Position numbers and translations under genes: made by a program. Under the pieces are notes generated by a model, which saw nothing but the letters and a program-made list of their open reading frames with translations, made no database searches and was not told the origin of the DNA. DNA of 64,000 nucleotides from Ryuthela nishihirai. Its lineage: Eukaryota > Arthropoda > Arachnida > Araneae > Heptathelidae. The DNA lies in contig JAWZYU010000005.1 of assembly GCA_038380435.1 (NCBI GenBank), forward strand, positions 41,314,001 to 41,378,000, written 5' to 3'. Within the stretch, counting starts at the first letter, position 1. Each line of letters starts with the position of its first letter. This document shows, in pieces, positions 31,418-44,189 of this stretch.

Positions 31418-32425
31418 TAATGGCAATGTATAATAGAGATTCCTTCTATAATTTCAAATTCATTCCTTGGCAGCATGGGAAATTAAATGCCATCACCCAT
31501 GGCAATGACCTAACAAGGATAGACTTTCATTGATGTACAGTCAAGATTTCACAATCCTATACTCAATTGTTTCACAGAGTGAGCAGGAAGAACAGAAAAA
31601 TGCACCACCTACTAAGGAAGGTGAAATTGCTTCAATGTTATATCAGGCTGTTATCATGGAAAGGCATGTTATCAGGCTTAATCACAGTAATTACTTGAGG
31701 AGAAATAAAAATAATTAAAGAAGCAGTAAAATAAAAAAAATTGCAACTTTTTTCCCAAATCAAAAGTTTACTAATTGACTGAAAGAAAAGTAACATAGCT
31801 GCTAGGTGATGCAACTTTTGCTAGTAACAAAAATCGATCATCCATTAAAAGTTGGGAAAGCATTTCAACACTGTATTATGTAAAATAATATCAGTAACTG
31901 TGAAACCAAAGTCATTTGATAATCTGTGTGTAGAACAGCAGACAAAAATCATAAAAATGTGCATCAACCCATAGCACTTCTTATGGTGACTCAAGCATGT
32001 GAGTATGATAACTACAGGCACAAAAGGCCAAATTTTGAAGTTTACCATCATTTTTTCAAAATGGAATTAGCAAGTAAAAATTATGTCAGCATTTCAAAGA
32101 TATGTTTCTAAATTTGATTTTAAAAAATTGTAAAAAAATGCCAATTTCTATTTTAAATAATCACTAAAGATCAATAAATATTTTATGTGCCGCTCAAATC
32201 AGAAAAGTGAAATGATAAACTGAGCTTGGAATATGCAAATAATTAATATATTACTGAAGAAAATTTTGCCTAATCAATATTTTTATTATTAGTTTACTTT
32301 AGAGAGCAATAAGCAGAAATTTTAACAGTAAAATACCATAGAATTAATATGCACATAACTTTTTTAAGTTAAAATTCTTTAAGGTTTTGAGTTTGTTTTA
32401 TTCTACAATGCTATTCTTATTTCAG
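31418..32425. other. COPB1 intron, nothing recognised
   Basis: AT-rich; the final bases form the acceptor ATTTCAG of the next exon. Confidence 0.6.
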
Positions 32426-32545
32426 GTGACTTGAAACTTGTAGAGAAGCCAACACCTGTAATTCTTGCTCCTCATGACTTCTGCAACATCAAAGCTAGTG
32501 TTAAAGTTGCTTCAACTGAAAATGGCATAATATTTGGTAATATAG
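32426..32545 (+). CDS. COPB1: COPB1 internal exon 3 of 4 in window
   Basis: A 120-base exon between the acceptor CTTATTTCAG and donor GTATGA, phase 1 at both ends. After completing the Gly codon it reads [20 protein letters not shown], then [19 protein letters not shown], and ends one base into a Val codon. This is the second half of the appendage Ig-like subdomain. The [10 protein letters not shown] wording is what I would expect in arthropods, though this is only an impression. The next intron, 30,013 bases, is the longest seen. Sequence is intact. Confidence 0.97.
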
Positions 32546-32589
32546 GTATGACACATCAATCATTTTTTCCATTAGTAATATAACTGTAG

Positions 32590-33450
32590 TGAGGGGCATA
32601 GCTATGGGGGGAGACTCTCCCACCAAAGTTAATCAGAGTTGGAAAAATTCAAAGCAACTTTGTAAAATCCATGTGAATTCTGAAAATTTGGATATTTTTT
32701 TTGTAAAATTAAGAGGAGTTAGAAAAATTTATGGTAGTTGTCAAAATCGAAGCCACTTGGTAAAATTCGGATGAGTTGTGATTTTCTGAAATTAAGGAGA
32801 GTTGGCAAAATCAAGACAATTTAACAAAATCAGAACAATTTGCAAAATCCTGGGAAGTTGGCAAAATTCGAAGTGACTTCGCAAAATTCAGGTGAGATGT
32901 AAAAATTTTTGTTTTTTTTTTTGTGAAATTATGGCAAGTTGGCAAAATCTGAAGCCACTTGTTAAAATACAGGCAAGTTGTGAAAATTGGGATGGTTTTT
33001 GTGCAATTAAGGAGAGGTGGCAAAATTCGAAGTGACTTGGGGAATTCAGGGGAGATTTATAAATTAGGAATTTTTCTGTAAAATTATGTCGAGTTGGCAA
33101 AAGTTGAAGCCACTTAGTAAAATACAAGTGAGTTATAAAAATTGGGATTGGTTTTGTGAAATTAGGGAGTGGCAAAATGGGGAACATGAGCAATGGGAAA
33201 CTCTTGGGAAATTGTCGAAATGGAGACAACTTGGCAAAATATAGGGTAGTTCGCCAAATCTAGGTAACTTAGAAAAATCTAGGGCAATTGGTAAAATTCG
33301 AATCCACTTGGTAAAGTGCAGTTTAGTTGTAAAAGTTGGGATTGGTGTTGTGAAAAATAAGGACAGTTGGCGAAATTGAGAAAACTTCACATAATGTAGG
33401 GAATTTTCCAAAATTCAAAGGGACTTGGTAAAGATTCCATTCAGATTAGG
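32590..33450 (-). repeat. Minisatellite of ~20-bp units, array 2 (inverted)
   Basis: Reverse complement of array 1 units: AGTTGGCAAAATC, CACTTGGTAAAATTCG and TTTTTCTGTAAAATTA recur about every 20 bp from 32635. The block begins 45 bases after the exon, with GAGGGGCATAGCTATGGGGGG just before it. That stretch resembles the terminal GGGGCGTAGC of some hAT-type elements. The arrays are about 8 kb apart, on either side of a COPB1 exon. Confidence 0.85.
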
Positions 33451-33529
33451 GAACTGTTTTCTATAAATGGATGCATTGTTGGTTGGCTGAGGCACTTGGT
33501 AAAAATTTTGGGAGTTGTGTGTATATAAC

Positions 33530-34229
33530 CCAGTTATAGCTAAAGCTTACCATGATAAGTTACTTAGTCAGTTATGATTTGCTTACTATTGAAGTTGAGG
33601 AAGAATGGGACCTTTTTAAGCAGGCGTTTCTTGAAACTAACAGTACCCTTTTTGAAAAAAAAAGGAGCAAAGAAGGCAAAATTATTTGAATGATAAGGCA
33701 CATGAACTAATTTCGGAAAGAAACAACTGCAAGAATTTCCTTAATACACATTTAAAGGATCAATTAGCAGCTGATAAGAATCTTTGGCTTGGCTGATAAA
33801 ACTGAGGAATTAGTGCAACAGCAGAGAGCTGTACCAGATAGTTAATATTTTGTGTGGTAAAAAAATGGACAGGTATACAGAGATTGAAGGATAAACATGA
33901 TAAGGTATAAATGGTGAGAATTCTGTCATGGCTAGGTGGGCTGCGCAGTTCAGTGATGTTCTAAACACTTTGGTTAGTTCTCTTTCCATTGTTTGTAATG
34001 ATGATAGATGCATTACTGGTTTTAATGTTGGCCCCATAATACAGTCTGAAGTTATTTTGACTATTTCAAACTTCATAAATCCCCAGGGGTAGATGAAATT
34101 ACTACGGAAATGCTTAGAGCTGGGAATTTTTCGGTTACCACTTGGATGACTGAAATTTGGAATATCTTTTATGATAAAGGCATGGTTCCTAAGGATTTTA
34201 CCAGAGCTATTATTATCTCTATTTTTAAC
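33530..34229 (+). mobile_element. LINE-A fragment interrupted at a TTAA
   Basis: Covers the inter-domain region (ATIEVEEEWDLFKQAFLET-like, frameshifted; 33585-33640) to the start of RT: GNFSVTTWMTEIWNIFYDK (34120-34176) and RAIIISIF. It stops exactly at TTAA within what is CTATTTTTAAAAAAGG in other copies. The rest of this LINE may be 40243-40855, with about 680 bp missing. Confidence 0.8.
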
Positions 34230-37200
34230 CCTTCCAGCATCCCAGCCTTAAAAACTTGTTTCCATCCAGAGGCCAAGCTATTTTCTCACTATTCTCAGCA
34301 AAAAAAATTTAACTTTAGAACTTTTTTTGACAAATAACTAATGAAAGGAATTATGGCATGTTATATGCCGAATTAATCAGCATTTAATTCTGGATTTTCT
34401 AGAAATAAAATATTTAACGAAAAAGACAAAGTTTTATTTTAATAGGACTTTTTAGTCATGTAGTAAAAAAATGCATCTGGCATTACAAATAAAATTTTAT
34501 ATAAAAGAAACTAATAGACAGAAATGATTATAACACACATGAATAGAAAGGCTGTTTATTTCTGAATAACGAAAAAATAATTTTTTTGGTTTCAAGTAAA
34601 TATTTCTCTCACGTTATACTTTTTTTCTTGGTACCATACTTTGAGAAAATTCCAGGCTTATAGCCAATTGTGCTGAGTCAGATAAACAAGTCAACTTTAG
34701 AATTTCTTTTAAAAATAAGCGATTAATGTAAATAGGGCATGTTATTTACCAAATTAAACAGAATTTAATTATGAATTTTTTGAAAATAAATAATATAAAC
34801 AAATTTACAAGCATATTGATATTAACCCTTCCAGTGTCCAACCTGTCTGTATACATACGGAGAATCTGAATTAAGGGGCCAATGACGTATGTATATGCAT
34901 TTAGTACAACAAAAAATATTGATTTTTTAAAAATAGAAATTGCCGTTGTAATTTTTATATATATATTGTATAAAAATATATAATTAAGTTCAAAAATAAT
35001 ATATTGTTTTTTAATTTGTTGCATATTTTACAAAACTACAATATAAATAATTTAATGAAGCCATCTGATTGTCATTTTTTAGAAGCACTAAACTGTATTG
35101 CTGATTTGCTTGTTAACATTCCTATTTGCTGAAGCAACCTTCTGATTTAAGCTCACAAGTTTGATTTGGGCTATTATCAACAAATTTTTCCTTAAATTTT
35201 TGGAAATCGCCTAAAATTAACAAAAAAAACTATGATTTTTAAAAACCATAGATTTTGGAAGTAATTACAAAATACGTACCGCCATTTATTTTTTTTCGTT
35301 TCACACTCTTTTTTGTCATAAACCTATTTTAGTATTCCCAATTTATTTTTATCATTTTTTTCCAGCATTCTATGCGTCTTTCCTGTCTTCAAATCGAAAC
35401 TGGAAGTAAACACATCTTAGAAATTCTGGTTGCACCTGCATTTAATTAGTTATGCTTCACTGAGGCAAACAAGATGCAGATGGCTGATGCAATCTCCATT
35501 GCTTGTGCTATTGTAAGTGTTGTTTACAGTTGTGGTCCAACATATTGGATACTCTTTGTAAAGTTAGTATTTTTTTTATATTTAAACCTTAGTTAGTTTT
35601 CATTTCAGTAGATTTATTTTCGGAAATTAGTGATCTTTTGGCCGATCAATAAGTATTGATTTTTTTCATAGTTATGTTATATCATATGACTGTGGATATT
35701 TTAACATCGCATTAGGCTATATGTTATTTTTTATTTTATTATTTATTACTTTTCCAGTAAAACTTTGATAATAGTATCATTTTCTTGAAAATAAATGAGG
35801 TCTTGGATATGAAAGCAAATTCATTTCTGTGTATTTACTTCCTTTAGTTAGTGATCTTCAATCGGCTGTTTTTTTTATCTTTCCGGGTTATGCTACATCA
35901 GAGGCCAGCTTAAAAGTTGTTGCGGATATTTTAACATCCCATTAGGTTATATGTAATTTTTCCTTTATTATTTCCTGTTTTTTTTTTAATAAAAAAAAAC
36001 TTGGAGTTGTACCATTTTCTGAAATTGAATGTCTTGGATACAGAAGCAAGCAGAATTCCTTGCTACGGAAATTGGCCATCATTTGGGGGGGGGCAATTTT
36101 GGGAAGGGCTGGTCCTTGGTACACAAACCTTTCTGCACATAGCCAAGATCACCAAACTTCAACACCCAAAGAAAAAATTCATAATGTTTAGTAAAAAAAA
36201 GCAGCCAAGGAAATTTTTTTCTATTTCATAACCATTTCAGAAAATCGCATGAATGTGAGAAGGCCAAGTCACGTTGTATAACACTGGCTGTGTTTAAAAT
36301 ATGCAATACTGAAAAGAATCATTAAAAGAAATAAAAATCGTATTTCAGGTTGAATATTATATTATTCGGGAGGAAATTTCCTTTTGATAAATATATAATT
36401 TAACTGCCAGGTGATCCAAAAGTAACAGAAAAAGTAAAAATGCAATAATTCGAAAAGTATAGGCAGTAGCACAATGCGGTTTTCACAGACATGCACAGAA
36501 AGACATGGGATTTTTTTAATAACGAAAAATTTTATGGCCCGAATAGTTACATTTGCCACTGACAGGTGGCGCTTCATTTGTGTCAGTAATTTGTACAGTG
36601 GCGCAGCACAGTTGGCAACGCAGCTAGGATTACAAATGTTCAATGTGACAGGCAGTATCTCCGGGACAGCAGCTAAATAACGTGATGGCAGCTAAATAGT
36701 GACAGGCAGCAGCTCCGGGACCACTATAGCGCCACATGTCGGTGACAAATGTAACTATTCTGGCGTAAAGTGTTTCGTTAATAAAAAAAACCATGTCTTT
36801 CTGTGAAAACCGCATTGTGCTACTGTCTATACTTTTCGAATTATTGCATTTTTACTTTTTCTGTTACTTTTGGATCACCCAGTATTTTTATTCAGCAGGT
36901 TTTCCAAAATGAAGCCTTAATTGTAGTGTGACCTTTTTTTTTTTACCATATCACATTGAAAAAGGCTTATTAAAATCACATGCTTGCAAATTTGTTTATT
37001 ATTTATTTTCATAAAATTTGTAATTCTGTTTAATTTGGTATATAATATGACCTATTTCTGTTGATTGGTTATTTTTTTTTGAAAAATTCTAAAGTTCACT
37101 TGTTTATCTGATTCAGCACAGTTGGCTAAAAGCCTGGAATTTTCTCAAAGTATGATACTGAGAAAACAATTTCAAAACAAGAAAATTATTTACTTAAAAC

Positions 37201-39121
37201 CTAAAAATTAACTTTTTTGTTATTCAGAAATATATAGTCATTCTATTCATGTGTATTATAATCATTTCTGTCTATTAGTTTCTTTTATATAAATTTTTAT
37301 TTGTAGTGTCAGATGCATTTTTTTACTACATGACTATTTTATTTCTAGAAAATCCAGAATTAAATGCTGATTAATTCGGCATATAACATGCCATAATTCC
37401 TTTCATTGGTTATTTGTCAAAAAAGTTCTAAAGTTAAAGTTTTTTTTTTTTGGCTGAGCATATGCAGAAAATAGCTTTGCCCCTGGATAGAAACCTGTTT
37501 TTCAGGCTGGACACTGGAAGGGTTAATAAGCCCCTTTCAATGTGATATGGTGAAAAAAGAGATTGCACTATACAATTAAGGCTACATTTTGGAAAACCTG
37601 ATGAATAAAAATAGTTAAATTATATATTTATCAAAAGAAAATTTCCTCCCTAATAATATAATATTCAAACTGAAATATGGTTTTTATTTCTTTTAATGAT
37701 TCTTTTCAGTATCGTGTATTTTAAACATGGCCAGTGTTATACAAAGTGAGTTGGACTTCTCACATTCATGGGATTTTCTAAACTGGTTATGAAATAGAAA
37801 AACAAACTTTCTTCACTACTTTTTTTTACTAAAGGTTATGAATTTTTTCTTTGGGTGTTGAAGTTTGTAGGTCTTGGCTAAGTGCAGAAAGGTTTGTGCA
37901 CCAAAGCAAAAAAAGAAGTGTTTTATCATCTGTGTGGCACAGCCAATATACTGAAGGACGGAGATGAAATGTTTACAGTGAATTTAGTGGGGATGCCTTT
38001 CTGAAATTGCCCTCCCACATGACGGCTAATTTCCATAGCAAGGAAGTCTATTTTGCTTCTGTATCCAAACATTTATTTTCAGAAAATGATACAAGCTCAA
38101 AATTTTTTTGCTAAAAAGCAAGAAATAATAAAAGAAAAATTGCATATAACCTGGGATGTTAAATAAAATATCCACAAAAACTTTTAAGCCGGCCTCCAAT
38201 GTAGCATAACTCAGAAAGATCGATAAATCAGCCAACCGAAAGATCACTAACTTACGGAATTAAATCTACAGAAATAAATTTGCTTTCATATCCAAGACCT
38301 CATTTATTTTCAGAAAATGATACCAGATCAAAGTTTTACTGGGAAATTAAAAATAATAAAATAAAAATTAATATATTGCCTAATGCGATGTTAAAATATC
38401 CATAGCAACAAGTGGTAGGCCAGCCATCCAATGTTGCATAACTATGAAAAATCAATACTTATCGACTGGCCAAAAGATTGGTAATTTACAAAAATAAATC
38501 TACTGAAATGAAAACTAAGGTTTAAATATAAAACAAGGAAATACTAACTTTTCAAAGGGTATCTAATATGCTGGACCAAAACTGTGAACAATATGAGATC
38601 CACTTATAGCACACAGAACAGAGAGAGCATGTGTCAGCCATCTGCCTCTTGTTTGTCTCAGTGAGCCATAACATAATTAAATGCAGCTGCACCCAGAATT
38701 TCTCAGAAAGATGTTTCCAGTTCCGATTTTAATAGTGGGAAAGATGCATAGAATGCTGGGAAAAATGATAAAACTAATTTTGGGAATATTGAAATAGGTT
38801 TGACAGAAAAGAGTGTGAAACGGAAAAAAAAAATTGCATTACGTATTTTGCAATTACTTCCAAAAAATAACGTTTTTAAAAATAAGTTTTTTTTTTGTTA
38901 TTAATTTTTTGTAACGTTTTTATCAAACATGTGAGCTTAAATTAGAAGGTTGCTTCAACAAATATGAGTGTTAACAAGCAAATCGGCAGTACCATTTAGT
39001 GTTTCTAAGAAATGGCAATCAGGTGGCTTTATTAAATTATTCATTTTGTAGTTTAATAAAATAAACATCAAATTAAAAAACAAAATATTTTTCAAGGCCT
39101 GAATTATATATTTTTATAAGA
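34226..39121. repeat. ~4.9-kb imperfect palindrome of TTAA-type elements
   Basis: Order: unit U (34226-34830), arm A (34830-36980, with a MITE at 36406-36882), inverted U (36976-37520), inverted A (37520-39121). U begins TTAACCCTTCCAG and the same motif recurs at its far end (34823-34835). Inverted pairs checked by eye: 34340-34400 with 37350-37420; 35040-35480 with 38640-39070; 36000-36400 with 37620-38100; 36895-36975 with 37515-37605. No ORFs. TTAA insertion and CCCTT ends suggest piggyBac-type elements. Confidence 0.8.
36406..36882. mobile_element. mariner-like MITE with ~170-bp inverted arms
   Basis: The left arm begins GGTGATCCAAAAGTAACAG, and the right end is its complement through ACCC. 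Arms 36410-36580 and 36700-36880 match almost fully. It is inserted in arm A of the palindrome; the other arm (37611-37620) lacks it. The right-hand boundary is TA. Confidence 0.85.
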
Positions 39122-39125
39122 TATA

Positions 39126-40235
39126 CACTGAAGAACCAAAACATTATGACCGACACGTCTTTATGCAATTCGAAGCAAATACAGATAACTTAGGTGACTT
39201 TGACAAAGGCCAAATTATAATGGCCAGGTGACATTCAGAGCATTTCTGAGATGGCAAGGCTTGTGGGGTGCTCACAGTCAGCCATGATTAGTCCCTATAA
39301 AAAGTGGTCCAAGGAGGAAAAAACCATGAACCACCAGCAAGGTGTGGGCTGACCACAGTCTCATCGATGCTAGAGGTGAGTAAATGCTCTCCTGTATGGT
39401 ACGAGCCTTCTGTTGGCTCATATCATACAGTAGATGTGGTGCAACTCACCCGTAATTTGAATGCTGGTTACAGGAGTAATGTGTTGCAATACACAGTACA
39501 TAGAACCCTGTTAAAAATGGGGCTGCGTAGCTGCAGGCCACTCCGAGTGCCCATGCTAACCTTGGTTCACCGTCGAAAGCACCTACAATGGGCGTGCAAG
39601 CATCAAAATAGGACCTTGAATGATTGGAAGAAGGTCATCTGGTAATCTCGTTTCTTGTTGCACCATGTGGATGGCTGGGTACGTGTGCGTCATTTACCTG
39701 GCTAAGTGTTGGCACCAAGATGCATCATGGGATGAAAACAAGTCGGTGGAGGAAGTGTAATGCTTTGGGCAATGTTCTGTAGGGAACCCTGGGTCCAGTC
39801 ATTCATGTGCAGGAAATTAGGACGTTTACCACCTACCTAAACATCATTGCAGACCAGATACATCCTTTCATGCCAATGGTATTCCACTCTAGTAGTGCTT
39901 TCTTTCAGCAGGATAATGCACCATGCCACACTGCACAGGTTGTTTGAGAATGGTTTGAGGAACATTTCCAAGTATTGCCCTGGCTTCCAAATTTCCCAGA
40001 CATGAATGGAGCATCTGTGGTTTGTGTTGGAACAGCATATCTGATCTGCGATGGCTCAACCATGTAACTTACAAGAGTTAAAGGATCTGCTGGTAACATG
40101 TTGGTACCAAATACCACAAGACACCTTTAGAAATCTTGTAATGTCCATGCCTTGCTGGGCAAGAGCTGTTTTGGTGGCACGTGGAGGACCATCATCATAT
40201 TACACAGGTGGCCATAATGTTTTGGCTCTTCGATG
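39126..40235 (+). mobile_element. Tc1-like transposon (family a)
   Basis: TA duplications and inverted ends CACTGAAGAACCAAAACATTATG / complement of the same family of end (CATAATGTTTTGGCTCTTCG). Transposase remnants on the + strand: DFDKGQIIMAR-like, SMLEVSKCSPVWYEPSVGSY out of frame, RTLLKMGLRSCRPLRVPML, LNDWKKVIW, LHHVDGW, FQQDNAPCHTAQ (39907-39942) and a C-terminus before the right end. Many stops. Members of the same family lie at 44088-44178, 54982-55070 and 55228-56503. Confidence 0.88.
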
Positions 40236-40242
40236 TATATAA

Positions 40243-40855
40243 TAATGGTTACAGTCTTGAACAGGTGTCACAGTTTAATTATCTTGGGAGCTATGTAACA
40301 GATACTGGTGATGTGTGGGCATGAGATTAACAGACGAATAGGGATTGCTGCCGGGACTTTTAAGAATCTATGGAGAGTGTGGAGAAATAGGCATATACAC
40401 CTAAAGACTAAAATTAGACTGTATAATAGTTTGGTTGTTTCTAGGGTTAGTTATGGCAGTGAAACTTGGATGCTTTGTAAACAAGATAACAGGAAAATAG
40501 ATGCTTTAGATTCTAGATGGTTACTCAGTATCTTGGGCATTAGGTAGTTCAACTTTGTAAGTAATGATGAGGTTAGGCAAAGGAGTCGACAACCTCCTTT
40601 AAGCAGTATATTGTGCAGAGAGAGAGAGACTCCGTTGGTTTGACCATGTTACCCATATGGATAATTATAGATTAGCTTATAGGGTTATGAACAGTGTGCC
40701 TAAAGGCCAAAATGCTGTGGGCAGACAATGTCAAACAGGACCTTGTTCTAATTTGTGTGCAGTGGTGTAGCTCAGGACAAATATGCTTGGAAACAAATTG
40801 CATGATGTGGTTGAACCTCCATAGCCCATGGGTGCTTGAGGAGGAGGATGCGAAT
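40243..40855 (+). mobile_element. LINE-A 3' end
   Basis: Starts in NGYSLEQVSQFNYLGSYVTD, continues INRRIGIAAGTFKNLWRVW, SRVSYGSETWMLCKQDNRK and LGIR, then a stop. The 3' UTR ends in GGTGCTTGAGGAGGAGGATGCG. It begins seven bases after the Tc1 end. Confidence 0.85.
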
Positions 40856-42764
40856 AGTAGCTAGGTATACATTAGAAAGCAAACTACACCTTTCCTCTCT
40901 TATGAATTGTAGAACTGACCAGTAACATCACCTAGTTTAACCCTGCTGTATCATGATGTAGACCACTAGTACCTTTGAATGGTATTAGTTGCTCTGAAGC
41001 ATAAAAGTACTATAACACTACTTTAAAACCTTCCAGATAAAATCTAGGATGCACAATGAAGGAGAAAATAGCAATATTTTTGGTTTTACAAAAAGCATTT
41101 GATACATTCGACCAGACATTACCTTTAGTAGGTTAGAAGAGTCTCAGATGAAACTCCTTCCATGAGTCATTGATGCTCTGTTCAAAGACAGGCAGGCATA
41201 CAAGTGGCTAACTGTGATGAAAAATTAAGTAAGACTTATACTACAGTCAAGTGAATTTTAAGGGGTGCATAGAGCAGCCTAGAGAAAAGAAGGAAGATAT
41301 GTAATAGAGAAAAAGCCAGTCTGGGATTCAAAAGAGAGATTCTCAAATCTGGCAGATCAACTTACCCAAATTTGTCAGGATTACCTTGGAGTTGGAAATG
41401 CATGCTTGATACTGTTATCTGTCTGGTTCTCCCATATTTAATTAGCAGTTCTTAGTTCATGAAAGAATTCTTCATTAATTGAAACACTAAAGGACATAGT
41501 GCCCAACATCTGCAATTGGTGCTCCACAGTAATTGTGTTAGATGATGTTGAAGCACTCTAAGTATGGCTGAAAATTACTATGTCCAATAATAATCTATGT
41601 TAGATAGTGGTCAGATGATGTGAGGGACATCCTGACCTCATTGTGGAGGTCCTATCCTGTCTGTCACTGGTAGCCTAGCCCCAGATCCTCTGCCAGTCCA
41701 ATATGGCCTGCTTATTCAGCATTGTTTTGAAGGACAATTTTGATGTCTATCACCTCAATGGCAGGCTGAGTGTTGGTGCCTGTGGAATGAGCCAGTTAAT
41801 CAGCCCATTCATTTCCTTCATGTCCAATATGTGTTTTGATCCACAAGGGCCTGATGTTAATGTTTATATTTTATTTTTCTAGGAGATGCTTCATCTTGAT
41901 TACAGTTTGCTTCCTTTGTGTCTTCAAGCTCCTTCAGAGATGCATGGCTATCAGTATACAGCCAGTAGTCAGTATAATGATGATCATCATTGGGAATCCA
42001 TTTTGTGGCTTTTCTAATATCAGCAGCTCTGCATGGAAGGCTGTTACGTTGTTAGAAATCTTCCATTTGAAATCATGCACATTTGTCCCCTGAATGAAGA
42101 CAGTTTCAATGAGACCCACATCCTCAACACTCTTGGACCCTCTGTATAGACATCAATGCCCATCATAGGATCCATCTGATCCATCTACAGCACTAGCACA
42201 AATAATTAGGCAAAATCAAGTAGAAAGTCTAACCCTACCATTAAAAATATTGGCATCACCACCCATAAAATTTCAATTAAATTATCTATAGAATATATTT
42301 TTGATTAACACTAGTAAGGCTCCTCTCCTCCGCTTGGACAATTGTGGTAAATTGAATGGCAAAACCCGATGTTCTGCTACACAAGATTGCACTACATCGT
42401 TTGTGTGATACCATATTTCTCCTGCCTACTTTCATGGAAGACCTAAATGAATAATCATTCAAGCTGTTGGGACAGCAGAGAAAGGACCTGTTATTTTGAG
42501 CTTAACCGTTGACGATAAATCATTATAAGTCTGGGTTTTTAATCATTGAGGTGCATGGGAGGTCTTTTCAAATTTTGAGTGCATGTCTAAATAAAATTGC
42601 CAAACAATGTATAATTTCAAACTAAAATGAAGAAACCCTTTACCATCACAAACTGAACTTGCTTATTGAATCCTCTATTTTGACTGGGACAAAACATATA
42701 CTGCTCCTTTAGCTTTTCAGTTATGTTAAAGTTTTTAGATTTCCTTGAGTTTTTTCCCCTCAGT
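40856..42764. other. COPB1 intron with possible LINE scraps
   Basis: At 41065-41120 the + strand reads AIFLVLQKAFDTFDQ, like RT motif A. At 41840-42170 the - strand has RNase H-like pieces (AFHAELLILEKPQNGF; YTDSHASLKEL in another frame). They are in opposite orientation and heavily decayed. Neither matches LINE-A or LINE-B closely, so a third LINE is possible. Confidence 0.35.
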
Positions 42765-44093
42765 GCAAGCTCCTATATGCAGTGAGAGGACCACCCTGTT
42801 AAGGTTCGACTGGCTCAGGTGCTTTCATATGATTCTGAATGCTCACCCACATTTTTTTCATGCATGGATACCTGTGTCCCTGGAAAGGAGGATCCTGGTA
42901 GTTGCTTGGGGGTTCCCGTCTGCTCTCCTCAATAAATGACTAGTGGGATTCTTATTGGCCTGTCTTACCATTGGGGAGCCTATATACCGCAGGGCTAGGC
43001 AGTGTATCCTGCCTCTGATATACACTGCTTGGCCTCTCCTTCAGGTAAACAGGAGGTTGGCTGGTGGACTGGGCCTGCTAGGGCCAACAATGCAGTAGGT
43101 GAATGCCTTTCCCATGTCCAGGCAATGGTTTATGAGTTTCCCCACACATTTACTAATGAGCCAGTTCAATTCTCACATTTTTTTATATTTTCCCTTATTT
43201 TATAAGGCTCGAGTGAGTTCCTCATTTCTTTTTCCTTCTTATTTTGTTGTGAGGGTTTGGCTCGCTGGCTATATGGGTATGTTGCCCTGGCACCCGATTG
43301 GGTTTCCCCTTGTTGGACTCCATGGTGGTGGGGACAACACTGAAACCCCTAAAAACCAAACATGAATTCTGTTAAAAGTAATTCATTGGCCAATGCCACC
43401 AAAAGGGCTCACCATGAGCCTTCATCTTTTCTGCCATCTTTGTTATTGTTGCCATTGTCATCCGTGTCTCCCAAGGTTCATGATCATCCATTCAAGTGGT
43501 GCTCAGGTAATTGGGGACATGTCCCCATTTTTTATCAATAAGGGATTGAAAGATCTTGCAGGAGCACTGAAATCTGTGAAGCGCCTAAGATCTGTTTAGT
43601 TGCAGGTGGAAACTGCATGCTCAAAACAGTCTGAGATACTCTTGAAATGTAACAGCGATTGGATGGTGGTAGTCACTGTCACTCCACACACAACACGAAA
43701 TTTTTCCTCGGGAATGATCTCTGAATGGAGCCACCTGAAGGTTTCTGAGGAGGAAATCCTCTCAGAGGTTTCATCCCAGGGAGCGATAGCAGTCCACCAG
43801 GTTTCACAATGCCATGATGGGAAATGAATATCCACCAGAGTACTAATTTTGACTTTCAACACACCACACCTGCCTACTTCCATCAAAGCAGGGTACTTAA
43901 ACTGCAAAGTGTGGCCATATGTACCAAACCCTCTGCATTAGCCTTTACAGCCTGCTGGGGCAAACCTACCTGTGCTCTTTGTGGCAACCAGGATCGCCTT
44001 AATCCTGACTGCACATCAGAAAAAGCAAACTGTGTAAACTGGGTTGGTGAGCATCCGACCTATCCCCACAGGATAGCCTTTGCTCACCTCTAG
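42765..44093 (+). mobile_element. LINE-B 5' UTR and ORF1 (gag-like), decayed
   Basis: 5' UTR-like sequence (GAGAGGACCACCCTGTTAAGG, GGATACCTGTGTCCCTGG) parallels 56740-56900. ORF1 remnants follow: a tract FFINKGLKDLAGALKSVKRL (43526-43600, compare 57427-57490), TACSKQSEILLKC, and zinc-knuckle remnants KPTCALCGNQDRLNPDC (His replaced by Arg) and NCVNWVGEHPTY. The copy is cut off by a Tc1 fragment. Confidence 0.78.
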
Positions 44094-44178
44094 CATCGAT
44101 GAGTCTGTGGTCAGCCCACACCTTGCTGGTGGTTCATGGTTTTTCCCTCCTTGGACCACTTTTTATAGGGACTATTTT
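44088..44178 (-). mobile_element. Tc1 family-a fragment
   Basis: Reverse complement of 39285-39370: matching blocks AGTCCCTATAAAAAGTGGTCC and CACCAGCAAGGTGTGGGCTG. About 90 bp only. Confidence 0.75.
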
Positions 44179-44189
44179 TATAGGATATA

